From Rhodanobacter sp. (GTDB lineage Bacteria > Pseudomonadota > Gammaproteobacteria > Xanthomonadales > Rhodanobacteraceae), in NCBI GenBank assembly GCA_004298045.1, contig SCRM01000008.1, positions 1-64,000 of the forward strand: 64,000 nt of DNA, given 5' to 3'. A program made the translations under genes and the position numbers. Within the stretch, counting starts at the first letter, position 1; each line of letters begins with the position of its first letter. The notes under the pieces were generated by a model. The model did no database searches. It was not told the origin of the DNA and was given only the letters and a program-made list of their open reading frames with translations. Shown in pieces: positions 1 to 8,994 of this stretch.

Positions 1-117
1 CAGGGCAGGATGCCCGGAGGGCGCGCCATCGGGGTGGCTTCTCTTTTGGCTACTTTTCTCTGGCCATTCAGAGAAAAGTAGCTCGGACGCCCAAAGGGCG
101 TTCGAAACCGCTCTAGT
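1..117 (-). repeat. Edge of a dispersed structured repeat (partial copy)
   Basis: Positions 3-115 are the reverse complement of 57998-58110, with about three mismatches in 113 bases. The stretch contains a perfect 13-bp stem with an 8-base loop (arms GCTACTTTTCTCT and AGAGAAAAGTAGC). The outer end of the element lies near 115, so the rest of this copy lies to the left of the window. Positions 118-254 contain no gene that I can support. Confidence 0.85.
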
Positions 118-254
118 GCCGCGCCCCGCGCTGGCCCGCACGAAACCACTCTGATGCGCGCCAACCACAAAACCCGCGCCCCGATGTGACCCAGCCAAAG
201 ACGAGCCCCACCCGGATGCAACCGAAATGAGGCCCACCCCTCAGCCAACCAGCA

Positions 255-2402
255 TCACTTCGAAGCCGCGGCCGGCGCCGCCGTCCACTGCTTCAGCCAC
301 GCGTTCACCGTGTCGTGCCACAGCACGCTGTTGTGCGGCTTCAGCACCCAGTGGTTTTCGTCCGGGAAGGTGAGGAACTCGCTGGGGATGCCGCGGCGCT
401 GCAGCGCGGTGAAAGCGCCAAGGCCCTGCGCCAACGGGATGCGGAAATCCTTCTCCGAGTGGATCACCAGCATCGGCACGCGCCAGTCCTTCACGTGGTC
501 GATCGGGTTGAACTTCTCGTAGTTGGCCGGCACGTCGTACTGCGTGCCGCCGTGCTCGCGCTCCTCGAACCACAGCTCCTCGGTGGAGTAATACATCGAG
601 CGGGCGTCGAACACGCCATCGTGGTCGACGAAGCATTTCCACGGGCCGTTCCACACGCCGGCGATCCAATACGTCATGTAGCCGCCGTAGCTCGCCCCAA
701 GCGCGCAGGCTCGGTTGCCGTCGAGGAACGAGTACTTCGCCAGCGCGGCCTTCCAGCCGAGTTTCAGATCCTCCAGCGGCTTGCCGCCCCAATCGCCGGA
801 GATCGAATCGGTGAACGCCTGGCCGTAGCCGGTGGAACCGTGGAAGTTGATGGTGACCACCGCAAAGCCCTGGCCCGCGTAGGTCTGCGGGTTCCAGCGA
901 TAGCTCCAACTGTTGGTCATCGCCCCCTGCGGGCCGCCGTGGATAATGAACGCGACCGGGTAGGTCTTGCCAGCCTGGTAGCCTACCGGCTTCACCACGT
1001 AGCCCTGCACGGTTTCGTGGTTCCAGCCCTTGAAGGTGAAGAACTCCGCATCGCCCTCGTGCGCGTTGGCAAGCATCGACGCGTTGTAATGCGTCACCTG
1101 CTTGAGCGCCTTGCCGTCGGCATCCACGGTGTACAGGTCGTTCGGGCGCTTGAGGTCGTTGCGCGCCAAGAGCACGCGCGAGCCGGCCATGGAGTAGCCG
1201 CCGACCGCGCCATCGCTCACCAGCTTGCGCACCGCGCCGCTGGCCGCATCCACCGCAAAAAGCGGGTGCTGGCCCTCGTCGTCGGTGGTGACGTAGAGCG
1301 TCTTGCCATCGGCGGATATGCTCATGCTGCCGGGCGAGCGATCCCACTTGGGGTCGACTTCGCGCTTGGCGCCGGTGGCAAGATCCAGCGCCATGATGCC
1401 GAAGCGGTCCGCCTCGAAACCGGGCACCTTCATCGCCAGGTAGTACAGCGTCTTGCCATCCGGCGAGGGCACTGGGTAGGCGTCCCAGGCCTTGTTTTCC
1501 GCGGTGAGGTTCACCGGCGCCGCGTTGCCGTCGACCGACACCTGGTAGATGTCGAAATTGGTCGACCACGGCTCGCTCACGCCGGCAATGCGCACGCCGA
1601 AATACACCGTCTTGCCATCCGGCGAAAACGCGAACTCGCTGTCGTCGCCAAACGGCTTGCTCGGGATGTCGCCGTCGATCCCGCGCGAGAGCAGCACCGG
1701 CTCCGCCGGCAGCTCGCCATTCGCGCCGAAACGACCGAGATAGAGCTGATTGCGCGTGCCGTCGGCCCAGGTATCCCAGTGGCGTACGAAGAGTTTCTTG
1801 TAAAGCGTGCCGGTGGTCTTGTCCGCCGCGCGCTTGTCCGCGCGCGCCTTGCTGCACGCCAGCGTGGTGCACTCGCGGAACGCCGCGTAGGAGAGCAGCA
1901 CGCTCTTGCCGTCCGGCGACAGCTTGTACGCCTGCAGATCGAGCACGCCGTGGCTCACCTGCACCGGGGCTTTCGCCGTGGCCAGATCGAGCGCGCCCTT
2001 GGCGTCGGCAAAATCCACCCGCCACAACTGCGCCACGTCCTTCACCGGCGCCACATAATAAAGACTGCGCCCGTCCGGCGCCCAGCGCGGGGAGGAAACG
2101 CCGGTCTTCACCACCGTCACCGGTTCACCGCCGTGCGCAAGATCGAGCACCGCCAGCGCGGTCACACCCTTGTTCGCCGCGTAATCGGTGCTGCGCACGG
2201 TGAATGCCGCATAGCGCCCATCCGGCGAAAGCTGCGGGTCGGACACCCGCTGCAGCATCACCAGGTCGCGCACATTGAACGGATGCGGCGCGGTATCCAG
2301 CGTGATCGCGGTATCCACCGGCGCCACCGTCGGCACCTCCGCCGCCAGCGCCGGCGCTGCCGCCATGGCCAGCAGCAACGCCGTGGTCAGGGTTTTGCTC
2401 AT
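255..2402 (-). CDS. Secreted S9-family prolyl oligopeptidase/dipeptidyl peptidase
   Basis: A 715-residue serine peptidase of the S9 family, which releases dipeptides or cleaves oligopeptides. Residues 1-21 form a signal peptide ending in ALAA, so the enzyme acts in the periplasm or outside the cell. Residues about 45-430 repeat the SPDG blade motif of a WD40-like beta-propeller. The C-terminal alpha/beta-hydrolase domain carries the nucleophile in GASYGGY (Ser about 571), with Asp about 652 (HSEKDF) and His about 684 (ENHW) completing the triad. The start has a GGAACGGACC stretch just upstream. The gene stands alone, divergent from the pilus locus. A second S9 enzyme is at 37594. The exact substrate cannot be read from the sequence. 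Confidence 0.93.
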   Translation of the reverse strand: MSKTLTTALLLAMAAAPALAAEVPTVAPVDTAITLDTAPHPFNVRDLVMLQRVSDPQLSPDGRYAAFTVRSTDYAANKGVTALAVLDLAHGGEPVTVVKTGVSSPRWAPDGRSLYYVAPVKDVAQLWRVDFADAKGALDLATAKAPVQVSHGVLDLQAYKLSPDGKSVLLSYAAFRECTTLACSKARADKRAADKTTGTLYKKLFVRHWDTWADGTRNQLYLGRFGANGELPAEPVLLSRGIDGDIPSKPFGDDSEFAFSPDGKTVYFGVRIAGVSEPWSTNFDIYQVSVDGNAAPVNLTAENKAWDAYPVPSPDGKTLYYLAMKVPGFEADRFGIMALDLATGAKREVDPKWDRSPGSMSISADGKTLYVTTDDEGQHPLFAVDAASGAVRKLVSDGAVGGYSMAGSRVLLARNDLKRPNDLYTVDADGKALKQVTHYNASMLANAHEGDAEFFTFKGWNHETVQGYVVKPVGYQAGKTYPVAFIIHGGPQGAMTNSWSYRWNPQTYAGQGFAVVTINFHGSTGYGQAFTDSISGDWGGKPLEDLKLGWKAALAKYSFLDGNRACALGASYGGYMTYWIAGVWNGPWKCFVDHDGVFDARSMYYSTEELWFEEREHGGTQYDVPANYEKFNPIDHVKDWRVPMLVIHSEKDFRIPLAQGLGAFTALQRRGIPSEFLTFPDENHWVLKPHNSVLWHDTVNAWLKQWTAAPAAASK

Positions 2403-2782
2403 GGTCCGTTCCCCATTGAAATGAATGGGGCACGGTAAACAGCGGAGGCGGCAGGTGCAAGCGAAGGGAGGAACGGGGGCGGAGTATCACTTCCGGGCCG
2501 TAAGGCAAAGCGTTGCTGGGTAAAAGCAGCACCCTGACTCCATCCACTCCGCCCGTGCTCTTCAACACCTCTTGCCTCTTCGACCCAGCATTACGAACCA
2601 ACCGCCTGCCACAACTTGCCGTAAAAGGTCACAAAGTGACGTTAAGCGGAAGGCACCAATAACACCCAGCACACTTGGTCCACCGTCACCGACACGACCG
2701 ATTCTCACCGCATGTCGGCTTTCGTGACCGCGTGCACACCACGTGTATCGTGAAAGATGCGGCAATATGCAAGGGGTTGCGG

Positions 2783-2798
2783 TGGCATGCTCAGTGCT
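2783..2798 (+). promoter_or_regulatory. Sigma-54 (RpoN) promoter of pilA
   Basis: TGGCATG, four bases, then GTGCT matches the -24/-12 consensus TGGCACG-N4-TTGCW. The invariant GG (2784-2785) and GC (2796-2797) are correctly spaced. A start near 2809 would leave a leader of about 113 bases before pilA. RpoN with the PilS/PilR pair is known to drive pilA in Pseudomonas and xanthomonads; pilRS are not in this window. Elsewhere in 2403-2922 I see no gene. Confidence 0.75.
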
Positions 2799-2922
2799 TC
2801 GCATACGCCAGCTTCCTGGTCGTTCCTGACCAAGTCGTGTGAGGGGTTCGATCCCGCCTAGGGGGTATCGGGGCCGGAACCCAGGGGGCCACAACGTTAG
2901 CTAACCGTTAAGAGGAACTATC

Positions 2923-3375
2923 ATGAAGAACCTGCAAAAAGGCTTCACCCTGATCGAATTGATGATCGTGGTCGCGATCATCGCGATCTTGGCGGCGATT
3001 GCGATTCCGGCGTATCAGGACTACATCACCAAGTCGCAGTTCACCGAGTCGCAGACAGTGGCTGACGGCCTGAAAACCCCGATCCAGGAGTTCTACACTC
3101 AGAACGGTACCTGCCCGCAGGTTGGTACAGCCGGCAGTGGTTTGGCATCCAACGTTGCCAGCTACGCAGGCAAGTACGTTGCCTCTGCCTCCGTGGGCAC
3201 CAGCACCACTGCCGGTACGCTCTGCCCGATCACCGTAACCTTCAAGGCAGCATCGGTTGCTAAGCAGCTGGTGAGTGCGACTGTCGTTTTCAACGGCACC
3301 GACAATGGCGGCACGTTCAGTTGGAAATGCACCAGCGCGGTTGCTGACAAGTACAAACCGGACGCCTGCCGTTAA
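2923..3375 (+). CDS. pilA: Type IV pilin, probable major subunit
   Basis: A 150-residue type IVa prepilin, the structural subunit of the pilus. A seven-residue leader (MKNLQKG) precedes the PilD cleavage site and the mature N-terminus [12 protein letters not shown], with the conserved Glu5 and the helix-breaking Pro22 (IPAY). Four cysteines are present: GTCP, TLCP, and the C-terminal pair WKCTS...DACR that would close the disulfide loop. The start is preceded by AAGAGGAACTATC. It follows a sigma-54 promoter and ends at a strong terminator, so it is probably expressed most strongly of the locus. Pilin assembly would use PilB, PilC and PilD encoded at 17548-21765. Confidence 0.95.
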   Translation: MKNLQKGFTLIELMIVVAIIAILAAIAIPAYQDYITKSQFTESQTVADGLKTPIQEFYTQNGTCPQVGTAGSGLASNVASYAGKYVASASVGTSTTAGTLCPITVTFKAASVAKQLVSATVVFNGTDNGGTFSWKCTSAVADKYKPDACR

Positions 3376-3403
3376 TCGTTTCGGCGCGTTGCAACCAGGC
3401 ATC

Positions 3404-3433
3404 AAGGCCCCTCCGCGGAGGGGCCTTTCTTTT
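3404..3433 (+). terminator. Rho-independent terminator after pilA
   Basis: An 11-bp perfect GC-rich stem (AAGGCCCCTCC / GGAGGGGCCTT) with a two-base loop is followed by TTTCTTTT. It lies between the two pilin genes, so the second pilin would be expressed by readthrough or from its own unseen promoter. Confidence 0.85.
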
Positions 3434-3497
3434 GCCTGTCGGGCACGAGGCTTGGTCTGAAACTTGCTGGTTCGTATGAGTAACTGGGGGGAGCCGC

Positions 3498-3944
3498 ATG
3501 AAACGTTCGCAGGGGTTCACGTTGATCGAGTTGATGGTTGTCGTTGCCATCATTGCCATTCTGGTCAGCCTGGCCATCACGGCCTACGCCAAATCCGTCA
3601 GCAAAGCTCAGCTCAGCGAAGCATTCACTGTCACTGCGGGCCTGAAGAACGATGTGCTGGATTACTACGGCCAGACTGGCGCGTGTCCGACCGTGGGCAC
3701 ACCTGGCGATGGGCTCGCCAGCAACGCGGCGAGCTATTCGGGTCACTACGTCGCCAGTGTGAATGTCACTTCCTCGGGCGGCTCGTGCGTCATCACTGCC
3801 CTGATGCGGAGCAGCAGCGTGACGGCCTCAGTGAGCGGTAAGCAGGTGGTATTCACCATGAATCCCGTGCGTAACGGCGGTGCCACGCAGTGGTCCTGCA
3901 CCAGCACCGTTGCAGCGGAATATCTGCCGCAAACCTGCCGGTGA
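3498..3944 (+). CDS. Second type IV pilin, divergent paralogue
   Basis: A 148-residue prepilin with a short leader (MKRSQG) and mature start FTLIELMVVVAI, including Glu5. It resembles the preceding pilin along its length: GLASN-ASY, and the C-terminal pair WSCTS...QTCR. Two differences stand out. Mature position 22, proline in canonical type IVa pilins, is threonine here (AITAY), and the globular domain differs strongly. GGGGGGAG sits just before the ATG. It could be an alternative major pilin, a minor pilin, or a donor of sequence for antigenic variation; the sequence does not decide. It ends 52 bases before the first glycosyltransferase-like gene. Confidence 0.9.
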   Translation: MKRSQGFTLIELMVVVAIIAILVSLAITAYAKSVSKAQLSEAFTVTAGLKNDVLDYYGQTGACPTVGTPGDGLASNAASYSGHYVASVNVTSSGGSCVITALMRSSSVTASVSGKQVVFTMNPVRNGGATQWSCTSTVAAEYLPQTCR

Positions 3945-3996
3945 TATCAGACGCATTCCGGCATACTGCGCCATTGACTGATCCTTGGTTGATCGC

Positions 3997-5949
3997 ATGC
4001 CGATGATGAAGTACAGATGGCTATGGCTAGCCGCATTGTTGTTCGTCTGCACCCTAGTGTACTGGCCGGCCATGCACGGCCCGTTCCTGTTCGACGACTT
4101 CCCCAACCTTGCTGCATTGTCCAGCATCAGCCACGTCTTGAGCTGGCGCGACTTGGGCATCTACCTGTCCCAGCCGCGTCAATTTCCCGGCCGACCGGTG
4201 GCCATGCTGAGTTTCCTGCTGCAGAAGGCTTCTTGGCCGGATCACCCGTTCCCGTTCCGGCTGGTCAACGTAGGTGTCCACCTACTCAACGGCGTGCTGG
4301 TGTTCGCCTTGGTTCGACGCGTCGCGCCCCGGTGGTTATCCAACTTGGCAAGTTCAGGTGCGTTCGAGCGCCGCGCCGACCTGGTCGCCATCCTCGCTGC
4401 GGCGGCGTGGCTGCTGAACCCGATCCAGCTCTCTGGCGTAGTGCTGATCGTGCAACGCATGACCCTCCTGATGGCCATGTTTACCCTGCTGGGTATGCTG
4501 GCTTATCTGCGTGGCCTGCTGGAAAACACGCTACCCACTTGGCGCCGCGGCGCCTGGATGACGCTGGGGCTCGGCGCATGCATGCTGCTGGCCTTCCTGA
4601 GCAAAGAGAACGGTGTGCTATTGCCGCTGTATGCATTGGTGCTGGATGCAACCGTACTGCGTGCGGAAGTGCGGCAATTACCGCTACCGCTTGCTTGGCT
4701 GCGACGGCTGCTGATCTGGCCGGTCGTATTGTTCGTGCTCTGCTTCCTGCTGTGGATTCTGCCCGCCGAATGGGGGCACCAAGGCACCCGTGACTTCACC
4801 GTGGGGCAGCGGCTGCTTACCGAGCCGCGGATCCTGTTCAATTACTTGTACAAGATCTTCCTGCCGCACTTCGGCCACTACGGCCTTTATCACGACGGCT
4901 ACACCGTTTCACGCAGCCTGCTTTCGCCATGGACGACCTTGCCGTCGCTGCTCATCCTGCTCAGCGCCCTGGTCGCCGCCTTGGCCGGGTTGCGCCGCTG
5001 GCCGCTGTTCGCGCTGGCCGTGCTCTGGTATCTGGGCGGCCAGATACTGGAAAGCTCCACGATCACACTCGAACTGTATTTCGAGCATCGTAACTACGTG
5101 CCGCTGGTTGGCCCCATGTTGGCTCTGGCACTGGCGGTAGCGCGCTTTCCCCAAGGCCGGCTGCAACGCATGGCTCGCGTGCTGGGTGGCGCGTGGTTGC
5201 TGGCTTGTGGCTTCACCACTTGGCTGAGTGCCCGCGCGTACACCTCTGAGGACAGCTTGGCGCTGACCTGGGCCCACAACCAGCCTGACTCCGCGCGTGC
5301 GCAGACCTACCTCGCCGAACGGCTCTACAAGCACGGTCAGTTGAATGCGGCAATGCAAGTGCTCAACCACGCAGCACGGCGACACCCGAACAATGCCTCG
5401 CTGGCCATAAATCAAGTCTTCGTCCAATGCAAGCTGGGCAGCCTCACCCAAGCCGATCTGGATCGTCTAGACGCACGCTTGCTGACGATCCACTTCGATC
5501 AGGGCGGCATGGAAGGCATGGAACCAATGCGTCTGCTCGCCGACGACGGGCAATGTCCCGCTCTCACACCCCAGAGCTGGCTGAAACTCAACGATGCCCT
5601 GTTAGCCAATCCCGCTTACCGCAACAATGGCGTCGCGGCGGGATATCTGCACTACCAGAAGCACTACTGGGCGGTCGGCCAAGGCAACCTCGACCTGGCG
5701 ATCCACGAACTTCAGGCCACCTACCAGAACGACCCGAATGCCAATATCCCCCGCATGGAAGCCAAGTATCTGGTTAGCGCCGGACTGTACGGCCAAGCCA
5801 TCGCCGTGCTCCGCAACACCAGCTACAGCAGGTTGCCGCTGTTACGCCGACTGCTGGTCAATGACCGTGCAATCAACGCGGCGGATATCTCCCAGATCGA
5901 AAGCTTGCAGCTGCAATCAACCAGTACGCGGGCGGGTAAGACGGACTGA
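3997..5949 (+). CDS. GT-C-type membrane glycosyltransferase-like protein with TPR tail (TMTC-like)
   Basis: A 650-residue protein. Residues 1 to about 430 are strongly hydrophobic, with ten or more membrane segments. The first extracytoplasmic loop carries an acidic pair (LFDDFPNL), as in GT-C glycosyltransferases such as PMT, TMTC and PglL. Further conserved-looking stretches are VHLLNGVLVF and FEHRNYVPL. Residues about 440-620 are soluble, alpha-helical and TPR-like. The same order, a GT-C membrane domain followed by TPRs, is found in TMTC O-mannosyltransferases. ATG at 3997 was preferred over TTG at 3985. Its place directly after the pilins suggests transfer of sugar to pilin, as with TfpO/TfpW in Pseudomonas; that is inference. 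A paralogue follows. Confidence 0.7.
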   Translation: MPMMKYRWLWLAALLFVCTLVYWPAMHGPFLFDDFPNLAALSSISHVLSWRDLGIYLSQPRQFPGRPVAMLSFLLQKASWPDHPFPFRLVNVGVHLLNGVLVFALVRRVAPRWLSNLASSGAFERRADLVAILAAAAWLLNPIQLSGVVLIVQRMTLLMAMFTLLGMLAYLRGLLENTLPTWRRGAWMTLGLGACMLLAFLSKENGVLLPLYALVLDATVLRAEVRQLPLPLAWLRRLLIWPVVLFVLCFLLWILPAEWGHQGTRDFTVGQRLLTEPRILFNYLYKIFLPHFGHYGLYHDGYTVSRSLLSPWTTLPSLLILLSALVAALAGLRRWPLFALAVLWYLGGQILESSTITLELYFEHRNYVPLVGPMLALALAVARFPQGRLQRMARVLGGAWLLACGFTTWLSARAYTSEDSLALTWAHNQPDSARAQTYLAERLYKHGQLNAAMQVLNHAARRHPNNASLAINQVFVQCKLGSLTQADLDRLDARLLTIHFDQGGMEGMEPMRLLADDGQCPALTPQSWLKLNDALLANPAYRNNGVAAGYLHYQKHYWAVGQGNLDLAIHELQATYQNDPNANIPRMEAKYLVSAGLYGQAIAVLRNTSYSRLPLLRRLLVNDRAINAADISQIESLQLQSTSTRAGKTD

Positions 5950-6005
5950 CCCAAGTCATGCGGTATGCCGCAAAATAGAGACTTTCGGTCTCCTACTTGA
6001 GCCAC

Positions 6006-8048
6006 ATGAGCATTCCCCCAAGGGCGCACCGGCTTCACTGGCTGCTGCTGATTGTGCTGCTTGCCACCGCTACGGCCTACTCGCCGGGCCTTTCCGGCAG
6101 TTGGTTGTTCGACGACTACCCCAACATTGTCGAGAACCCAGGCGTGCAGCCTCATGCAGCCAGCGTGCCGGCCTTGGTGCGCGCGGCGCTTTCCTCACCG
6201 GCCAGTGAGTTCAAACGGCCATTGGCGTCGCTGAGCTTTGCCGCCAACTACCTCGCAGGCGGGCTGCACCCGTTCGGGTGGAAGCTGTTCAACCTTGTGG
6301 TGCATCTGCTGAATGGCGTGGCGGTGTTCGTGTTGGCCAGGATGCTGCTCACCGCGACCTCTCGCCCCCCCAAAGCCGCTTCTGCCAAGGCAGTCGCGGC
6401 GGAGGCTGCTCCTTCGAAGGGTGATTTTGCGCAGGGCGCATCACGCACACGCATCGGAGTCGTCGCTGCGCTGGTAACAACAGCGTGGCTGCTACTGCCG
6501 ATCAACCTCACCGCCGTGCTGTACGTGGTGCAGCGCGAGGAGAGCATGGCGAACGTGTTCGTGTTGCTGGGGTTGATCGGGTATGTGGCCGGGCGCCGCA
6601 AGTCATTGAGCGCCGCGCCACGCCATGGGTTTCTGCTTGGCGTGGCCAGCCTGATCGGCGGCACCGTCCTTGGCCTTACCACCAAAGAAACCGCAGTGAT
6701 GCTGCCGTTGTACGCATTCCTCGTGGAGTGGATCGTTTTCCGCTTTCGGCGAACCGACACGGTGCAAGCTGGACCGGACCGTCGCGTGATTGGATTGTTT
6801 GTGGCGGTATTGGCGTTGCCGCTGATCGTTGGGCTGGTCTGGCTGCTGCCCCAGGTGCTATCCGCGGCCAACTGGGCCACCCGGGATTTCGCCCTGGGGC
6901 AACGCCTGCTGAGCGAAGCGCGCGCGGTGTGCGATTACGTCTGGTGGACGCTGCTACCCACCCCGCACGCGCTGTCGTTCTATCACGACCAGTTTCCCAT
7001 TTCGAAAAGTCTGCTGGTGCCGTGGACGACGTTGCCCGCGCTGGTCGGCATCAGCGCATTGATCGCCTGTGTGCCCGTGCTGCGCCGGCGCCACCCATTG
7101 GCCGCGCTCGGCATTGCCTGGTTTCTCGCATGTCAGTTGCTCACCGGCACCGTGATCCCGCTGGAGCTGGTGTACGAGCACCGCAACTATTTTGCGAGCT
7201 TGGGATTGATGCTGGTGGTGGTGCCGTGGCTCTCCGGCTGGTGGCGCCAACCATCAAAAACACGCACCGCCGCGTTCGGCCGCTTCGCCAAACTCGTGCT
7301 GCTCGCCTGCCTGTTCGCGTGGTGGGGCGGGCTGACCGCAAAAACCGCTTGGGCGTGGGGTGAACCGCTACGCCTTGCGCAAACCCTCGCCGAGCGTGCA
7401 CCTGACTCGCCGCGCGCCCAATACGAGCTGGGGCGCACCTACATCGTCTACTCCCACTACGACCCCACCTCACCCTATACGCAGGCGGCCTACGCGCCAC
7501 TGGAGCGCGCAGCCAGCTTTCCCGAATCGTCGATCCTGCCGCAGCAGGCGCTGATCTTCATGAACTCGCGCATGGGGCTGCCGCTGAAAAGCCAGTGGTG
7601 GGACAGCCTGATTGCCAAGCTCAAAGTGCGCAAACCGGGTGTGCAGGATGAAAGCTCATTGGGCGCGCTGGCGCATTGCGCGCAAACCAAGCAGTGCCCG
7701 CTGCCAACCGACCGCATGACCGCTGCCTTCGAAGCCGCCCTCGCCCACCCCCATCCCAGCGCCCGCCTGCAAGCTATGTACGGGGAATACGCGTGGAACG
7801 TGCTGGGCGATCACGTATTGGGCGAGCACATGACCGCCGGTGCCGCAGCCACCCGACCACAAGAACCCGCCTACCACATCACCCTGGCCCGCATGCTGGC
7901 GGCGCAAGGGCGTTACGACGAAGTTGCAGGCCAGCTGCACGCACTGCAAGCACTCAACATTGGCGGGCGGCTCGACCGCGACATTGCGGAGGTGGCGGCT
8001 TTGCTGCGGGGAGACAGCGACCAACGTACGACGCCCCATAGGAAATAG
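6006..8048 (+). CDS. Second GT-C-type membrane glycosyltransferase-like protein with TPR tail
   Basis: A 680-residue paralogue of the preceding gene, 56 bases downstream in the same direction. It shares the first-loop acidic pair (WLFDDYPNI), VVHLLNGVAVFV, the block ending LLVPWTTLPAL, and YEHRNYFASLG. The C-terminal third (from about residue 460) is soluble and TPR-like. Residues about 120-150 form an Ala/Lys-rich hydrophilic loop that the first copy lacks. ATG at 6006 is used; a TTG lies three codons upstream. Two copies may use different lipid-linked donors or modify different pilins; that is inference. Confidence 0.7.
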   Translation: MSIPPRAHRLHWLLLIVLLATATAYSPGLSGSWLFDDYPNIVENPGVQPHAASVPALVRAALSSPASEFKRPLASLSFAANYLAGGLHPFGWKLFNLVVHLLNGVAVFVLARMLLTATSRPPKAASAKAVAAEAAPSKGDFAQGASRTRIGVVAALVTTAWLLLPINLTAVLYVVQREESMANVFVLLGLIGYVAGRRKSLSAAPRHGFLLGVASLIGGTVLGLTTKETAVMLPLYAFLVEWIVFRFRRTDTVQAGPDRRVIGLFVAVLALPLIVGLVWLLPQVLSAANWATRDFALGQRLLSEARAVCDYVWWTLLPTPHALSFYHDQFPISKSLLVPWTTLPALVGISALIACVPVLRRRHPLAALGIAWFLACQLLTGTVIPLELVYEHRNYFASLGLMLVVVPWLSGWWRQPSKTRTAAFGRFAKLVLLACLFAWWGGLTAKTAWAWGEPLRLAQTLAERAPDSPRAQYELGRTYIVYSHYDPTSPYTQAAYAPLERAASFPESSILPQQALIFMNSRMGLPLKSQWWDSLIAKLKVRKPGVQDESSLGALAHCAQTKQCPLPTDRMTAAFEAALAHPHPSARLQAMYGEYAWNVLGDHVLGEHMTAGAAATRPQEPAYHITLARMLAAQGRYDEVAGQLHALQALNIGGRLDRDIAEVAALLRGDSDQRTTPHRK

Positions 8049-8994
8049 CACTTTGGCCGCGATGTAAACTTCACTCTCGCACCGATAGAGGAGCCGGCCA
8101 TGTTCGCATCGATCTCGCCCAAGATACTGGTCAGCGTCGATGAGCACCCCAACGGGCTATCGTGTGTGTTGACAGATGCAAGCCGCACGCAGGGTTTGAC
8201 GGTCAATGCGATAGCACTTGCTCCGTCAGCACGACGCAAACCTTGCAAGTCGTTCACGTCGGGCATGAAGTTATGGTTGGAGATCGGTGGCAAAACTATC
8301 TTCTACCACTCAAACTTGCTGTTGCACGCACGCAACGACAATGACGTTTGTTTCAGTCGTTCCGTTTGCCCGTTGGCAAAGGTGAGCAATCTCTCCGTCG
8401 CTCACATCGACCGCCACAAGAAACTGCCCGCTTACCAGACACATACCAGCCACACGCCCACATGCGCGCAGGGCGGGAGTCACGGCGTATGAAGGTGTAC
8501 CGGTGCAACAATGAGTGGCTTGTGGGCTACGTGGATCAAGGCGAGATAGCGCTGACATGGCCGGGTGCAAGACTTTCCATCGACGAGGTTTATGCCGATG
8601 TGGCGTGACCAACAGGAAGCCGGGATCAGATCGCTTAAAGGCAACCTACCCCCAGTTTTGAGCGTGCCGCGCAAGCACCTACCGGATCAGCTGGCGGTCT
8701 ACCCCTGCAGCGGCTTCGGTATGCCAGCACAGTGCTCAAACAACAACATTGACTCGGGCATTTGGCATGACCGACCATTCGACCAACTGCCATTATTTAA
8801 ACCTACTCGTGGGTTAGACACAATGGCAGGTAGGGATATCGACTTGGCCAATCTTGCAAACATATCCACGGTCACGCACACACGGGTGATTTCAGATGGT
8901 GGATTGATCTGCGGCGATGATCCATCGCGCTGCAAAAACGTCGGGGTTGAATTGGCCCCCAAACGCTGCCGACAGCGTAACTCGCCGTAAAACC
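8049..8994. other. AT-richer gap without a convincing gene
   Basis: These 946 bases are visibly poorer in GC than their surroundings. The best candidate is an open frame from ATG 8100 to 8492, which has a very good ribosome site (GAGGAG six bases before the ATG), but its 130-residue product has no recognisable domain and ends in low-complexity sequence. Another frame ends at 8608. No transposase or inverted ends were found. The stretch may be the worn remains of transferred DNA at the edge of the glycan island. Confidence 0.4.

Noticed and set aside
315-2438. Long plus-strand open frame opposite the S9 peptidase
   Set aside because: Antisense shadow with no domain; the minus strand has a full S9 enzyme with signal peptide and triad.
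2836-2862. GGTTCGATCCC looked like a tRNA T-arm upstream of pilA
   Set aside because: The stem has a G-G mismatch and no acceptor, D or anticodon arms could be drawn around it. It lies inside the pilA leader after the sigma-54 promoter.
8630-8670. TACCCCCAGTTTTGAG looked like the end of an IS element
   Set aside because: No matching inverted end, target duplication or transposase remnant could be found nearby.
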